Source: Amyloporia xantha (Eukaryota; Basidiomycota; Agaricomycetes; Polyporales; Adustoporiaceae). From it: a stretch of 64,000 nucleotides of DNA. Below, one piece after another: positions 61,012 to 64,000 of the stretch (position 1 is the stretch's first letter; each line of letters opens with the position of its first letter). The notes under the pieces were generated by a model. The model was not told where the DNA came from. It worked only from the letters and a program-made list of their open reading frames with translations, and searched no databases. The stretch is from contig JAYKKR010000003.1 of the NCBI GenBank assembly GCA_036971615.1, forward strand, positions 1,240,001 through 1,304,000, in the 5' to 3' direction. The position numbers and the translations under genes are program-made.

Positions 61012-61488
61012 CAGCTGTAAGGTTCAGCAACTTGTCGCGATTCAGGCATAATGGTCACATTGTCGAGATAGCAGCTACCCACAATTTGTGTGAAAACGAG
61101 AGCGATGAAATGTTTGTGGAAGTAGCTCCGAGGCCCGTTTACTACCTGAGTGCCATGTAGTACATGTGTTTCCAGCATGTCTACCTACATGTATTCACGC
61201 GCCCTCTGGAAGAACATTCAGGCACCCGGCGCGCCTCGCCGGAGCTCAGCTATCTGGCTACCAATGGGAGGACAATGATGTCGGCTTTAAGGCGTAATTG
61301 CATTGTCGCGGTGCCGACGCAGGGCGCCACTTGTCGCTTAATGTGAAACGGTCCACATCGGGCCTGGTCGCGGTTGCAGACGCAATGAGCGCGGTGTTTC
61401 ACCGATTTGGACTCGCGATGTGTGCCCTGTTGAATTTTCTTATTCGTACAGCCATTACCTCCCACCAAAAAACCATCCAACCTGCAAA
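61012..61488. promoter_or_regulatory. Upstream region shared by the TET/JBP gene and the HMG-like gene
   Basis: About 480 bp between two divergent genes. It may contain unrecognised N-terminal exons of the TET/JBP gene (an open minus frame at 61250-61480 has no known motif). It carries GTCGCG at about 61034, 61304 and 61367. Confidence 0.4.
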
Positions 61489-64000
61489 ATGAGTCTCAAA
61501 GGTGCCCACACCAGTTTTTTAGGTGCTGAGCTCGAGCTCTTCAAGAGTGCCGACCGTAATCAAAGAAAATTAATCGTCGACGCGGCGTTAATCAAGTTAC
61601 AAACTGCACACCCCACGCTCGTCGACATGGAAAAAGGGGCCTTACGAAGGGTACGTCTTCTTCTCTGTTTATCGCGACAACGCTGATACCGGTGCAGCAA
61701 CTCCTGGAATGGTTCCGTAACAGCAACAGAGGTGATGGGCCGAGAAAAGCAACTAGATGGGGGCGTAAAGGTCAGGTCCAGAGCAATTTGCACTCGAGAA
61801 CAGGGAGCTTGTCAAGGCCATGTCTTTGGAGATCACCAATGGGGACGCGATTGGAAACAAGAATATCGGCGCGTGGCCGTCCGCGCAAGCTCAACTTTGG
61901 AAAGCACTCACTGAGGACGAGCAAACCGCGTATATTGCGAGGGCGAACGCGCCGACAGCCGCGAAAGGCCGCTCGTCCTGGCTTCGCAAAAGTTTGTAGT
62001 GCCTCTTTGCTGTATCACACCTGTCCCTCATATTTGTGTAGATCCATCCAAAGGAAATTGGTGCAGCAGCTGAAGGCCTTCACGACTCAGATATACAGCG
62101 ACTATGGCGTGCGAATGGTCGCGTTCTCCGCCGTTCAGGTTGGACCGGACGAAGTCCTCGTAGAAACGTGAGGTCGCGTTTATCTGTAAACGCCTCATGC
62201 TGACATAGAATACAGACATGACTACAACAAGGACCTAGAAAATGCTCCAGCATTTACGGACATGCCGGATTGGAAAGAGAACACATACGAAGAATTCGGC
62301 ACGTACAGTCGCAACGTATTCTTGGATGGAGAGGTAGCGGACGCGACAATGGGTACAGCCGCGAGAAAGGCGCGGATCAGGCAGATCATGGACCTCGATG
62401 CGGAGGGTCTTCCGTTGATCCCTGATGAGCCTGCGGGTGACGATCGCGAGAAGCTCGACGATTTGAAAGCATTGCTTAGGGAGTTCTTGAACATGCATTT
62501 TAGTGAGCACATTTCCTTTGTCGCGACAGCCGTCTCTGATGACCGGACAGAGGCCGCGACTGGAAGTACAAAGGCGCGAGCCCCTTGGACGCATATCACG
62601 CAAAATCCTTTCCTATACTTTGACCAAGAGATGACTCCTGAAAGGATGGGCCTTCGCGATCCTTCTCACATGACCGACGGGCCGCTAAGGAGCCTGCTAG
62701 CATACTGGTGCGAGCGACAACTCAGCAATGGGGGGTGTCCCGTTTCGCTTTAAGGCCTACATGTTAAAACATGACGACGACGGTAATGCGATCATGGCGC
62801 CCGCAGTATACGACCAAGCTGTCGTCGAGCGGCCGAAGAAGCAGACGCGAAAGAACAAAAAGTCCAAGCCGATGGGGAGCAAGAAAGCCCGTGGCAAACG
62901 TCCTGCCCGTCGCGTCCAAGACGAGGATCAGAGTGACGAGTTTGATATGGATGTCGGCGCCGAGAGCGATCATTCCTCTGATGATGAGGAGGATGCATCA
63001 CTCATTCGAATAAAGCCAGCCAGCTGGGCCAAAAACTCGCGCACACGTCGTCATAACTTCCTTGTATCAATAGGCGCGGCGCAGGCATATTTTGAAGCAG
63101 TCGAGTTACTCGATGAACTCATGGTGAGTTCACCGCGACGTTAATATGTTCCGCGACTAATGCATGCAACTCAGCACGGCACCATACCACACTTCGCGCC
63201 CCTTGAGGGAAATGGCTGGACGTGCTGGGATTATGATGACCGCTACCTTCCCTCGACAATTCACAGTGATCCTGACGGCCTTGCGGCTGCACTCCGGTGG
63301 CTGGGAAGTGCCCCTTATCTCGACAAGACCGCCAGCTTCCCACGAGACAGTCCTGAGAACAACATAATCGTGGAACAATTTTTACTCATCATCGGCCTTA
63401 TCACCCGCGAGGCCGATCTTGTGCAATTTGGGTGGGAGGATGAAGAAGACGCGGTTCAGTCGGGCATCCCAGATCACATTTTGAATTCACAGATTGCATT
63501 TATTCCGATTGTGGACGACCAAATTCTTCCAATGGTGATGCTTCTTCGCGATGTCATGAAGGAGGCCCAGGGATTGGTAAATGCGCCCTACAAGTTATGC
63601 AGGGAGGGGGTCATCTCGGTCCGGCGTTGAAGGCGCTTCAAGTTCTTCCCACCTTATACAGGCTCAAGGGTCTCAGGTCAGCTCGGTAATAGCTGTCACG
63701 CACAGTCCTGAGATGCAGGAGAGCCTCCAGGAGCAGTTTAGCATAGACCGCGACAGGGGCCCCTTGGTATTCACTGCAGAACCCATGGGCAGCAATGACA
63801 ACGTCGGCGCGGACAATAATGAGAATGTGGACGTTAATCCAGAGACACAAAACTTGAAGGACGCATTGGCAGCGGCACTTCTCGCCGTCGAAACATTAAA
63901 GAATTCAAGTGAACAACAAGCCGCAGCCGCGACCAGGGAAAGTCAGTTGCGCTTCGAGGAGGCGAGCCAACCGCGACGGGAAGGAAACACCTCAATGCAG
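61489..64000 (+). CDS. KDZ-cluster protein with an HMG-box-like segment, cut by the right edge
   Basis: ATG 61489 (MSLKGAHTSFLGAELELFKS), then QRKLIVDAALIKLQTAHPTL, QLLEWFRNSNRG, PEQFALENRELVKAMSLEIT and WPSAQAQLWKALTEDEQTAY. The last resembles the end of an HMG box, where WK.L..DE...Y is typical. Further exons read IQRKLVQQLKAFTTQIYSDY, EEFGTYSRNVFLDGEVADAT, a Lys/Arg-rich nuclear-type patch (KKQTRKNKKSKPMGSKKARG), an acidic patch and LPMVMLLRDVMKEAQGLVNA. The last exon (from 63662) stays open to the window end. A 44-nt intron before PEQFALENRE is needed to keep the frame. A six-G run at 62730-62735 causes a +1 shift between ERQLSNGG and VPFRFKAYMLKHDDDGN: a lesion or a homopolymer error. 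The function is unknown; DNA binding is inferred from the HMG-like and basic parts. Confidence 0.7.

Larger units (their letters stand above)
53590..64000. repeat. Dispersed CGCGAC/GTCGCG hexamer cluster over the KDZ element
   Basis: By eye some 60-70 occurrences of CGCGAC or its complement lie in this 10.4 kb, about 6-7 per kb, against roughly 25-30 in the first 47 kb (about 0.6 per kb). They occur in both orientations and in exons, introns and spacers. Examples: GTCGCGAC at 57160, 59223, 60124 and 62520; double sites at 57549-57560 and 57763-57775. The 76-bp minisatellite also contains it. Confidence 0.8.

Noticed and set aside
1..64000. tRNA, rRNA, CRISPR arrays, bacterial-type operons or riboswitches
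   Set aside because: No A/B-box pairs with cloverleaf flanks, no ribosomal sequence and no spaced direct-repeat array were seen; gene structure is clearly nuclear fungal.

Overview
The window reads as nuclear DNA of a mushroom-forming basidiomycete (Agaricomycetes, plausibly a polypore; the order is an inference). Genes are dense and cut by many 45-60 nt GT-AG introns. The gene set includes a MYND-finger family, a GMC alcohol-oxidase relative, an FYVE-less FAB1 kinase and KDZ transposons with a linked TET/JBP dioxygenase, which together are typical of this class. All gene models were spliced by eye by joining frames across GT-AG introns.

Layout. 1-333 is the 3' end of an unidentified gene. 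3.0-5.4 kb (-) is a decayed GMC oxidoreductase with three separate lesions. 7.6-45 kb is a conserved housekeeping block: a BAR/IMD-like protein, SUMO, a MYND protein, mitochondrial MTO1 (-), DPH3, Rab geranylgeranyltransferase beta BET2 (-), an ankyrin-MYND protein, a DUF2470 membrane protein (-), the spliceosomal pair DIM1 (-) and cyclophilin H (+) head to head, FAB1, a short-chain dehydrogenase with microexons, an aldo-keto reductase, a CACTG-type MITE, an E-box tandem repeat and a full PDR-type ABC transporter (-).

From about 46.6 kb to the right edge the window is an accessory, repeat-rich region. It holds an inverted-repeat element (46.7-47.25 kb), a tyrosine-recombinase retrotransposon of DIRS/Ngaro type (about 48.0-51.4 kb, minus strand, frame-broken), an unidentified + strand gene (51.7-52.4 kb) and a 12-copy, 76-bp minisatellite (52.5-53.4 kb). 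After that comes a KDZ DNA-transposon cluster in which the left half is present twice: a degenerate copy (53.7-54.9 kb) and an apparently intact one (from 55.1 kb).

The intact copy holds a small Trp-rich gene (-), a full-length CxC2-KDZ transposase (+), a TET/JBP-family 2-oxoglutarate/Fe(II) dioxygenase (-) and a long gene with an HMG-box-like segment that runs off the window (+). The last two each show one apparent 1-nt frameshift. The whole cluster, introns included, is studded with the hexamer CGCGAC/GTCGCG at roughly ten times its density elsewhere in the window (counted by eye). The most interesting proposal is that this is one large composite transposon: transposase, DNA-base oxidase, HMG-like accessory protein, small Trp-rich protein and a dispersed CpG-containing DNA motif that element proteins may recognise.
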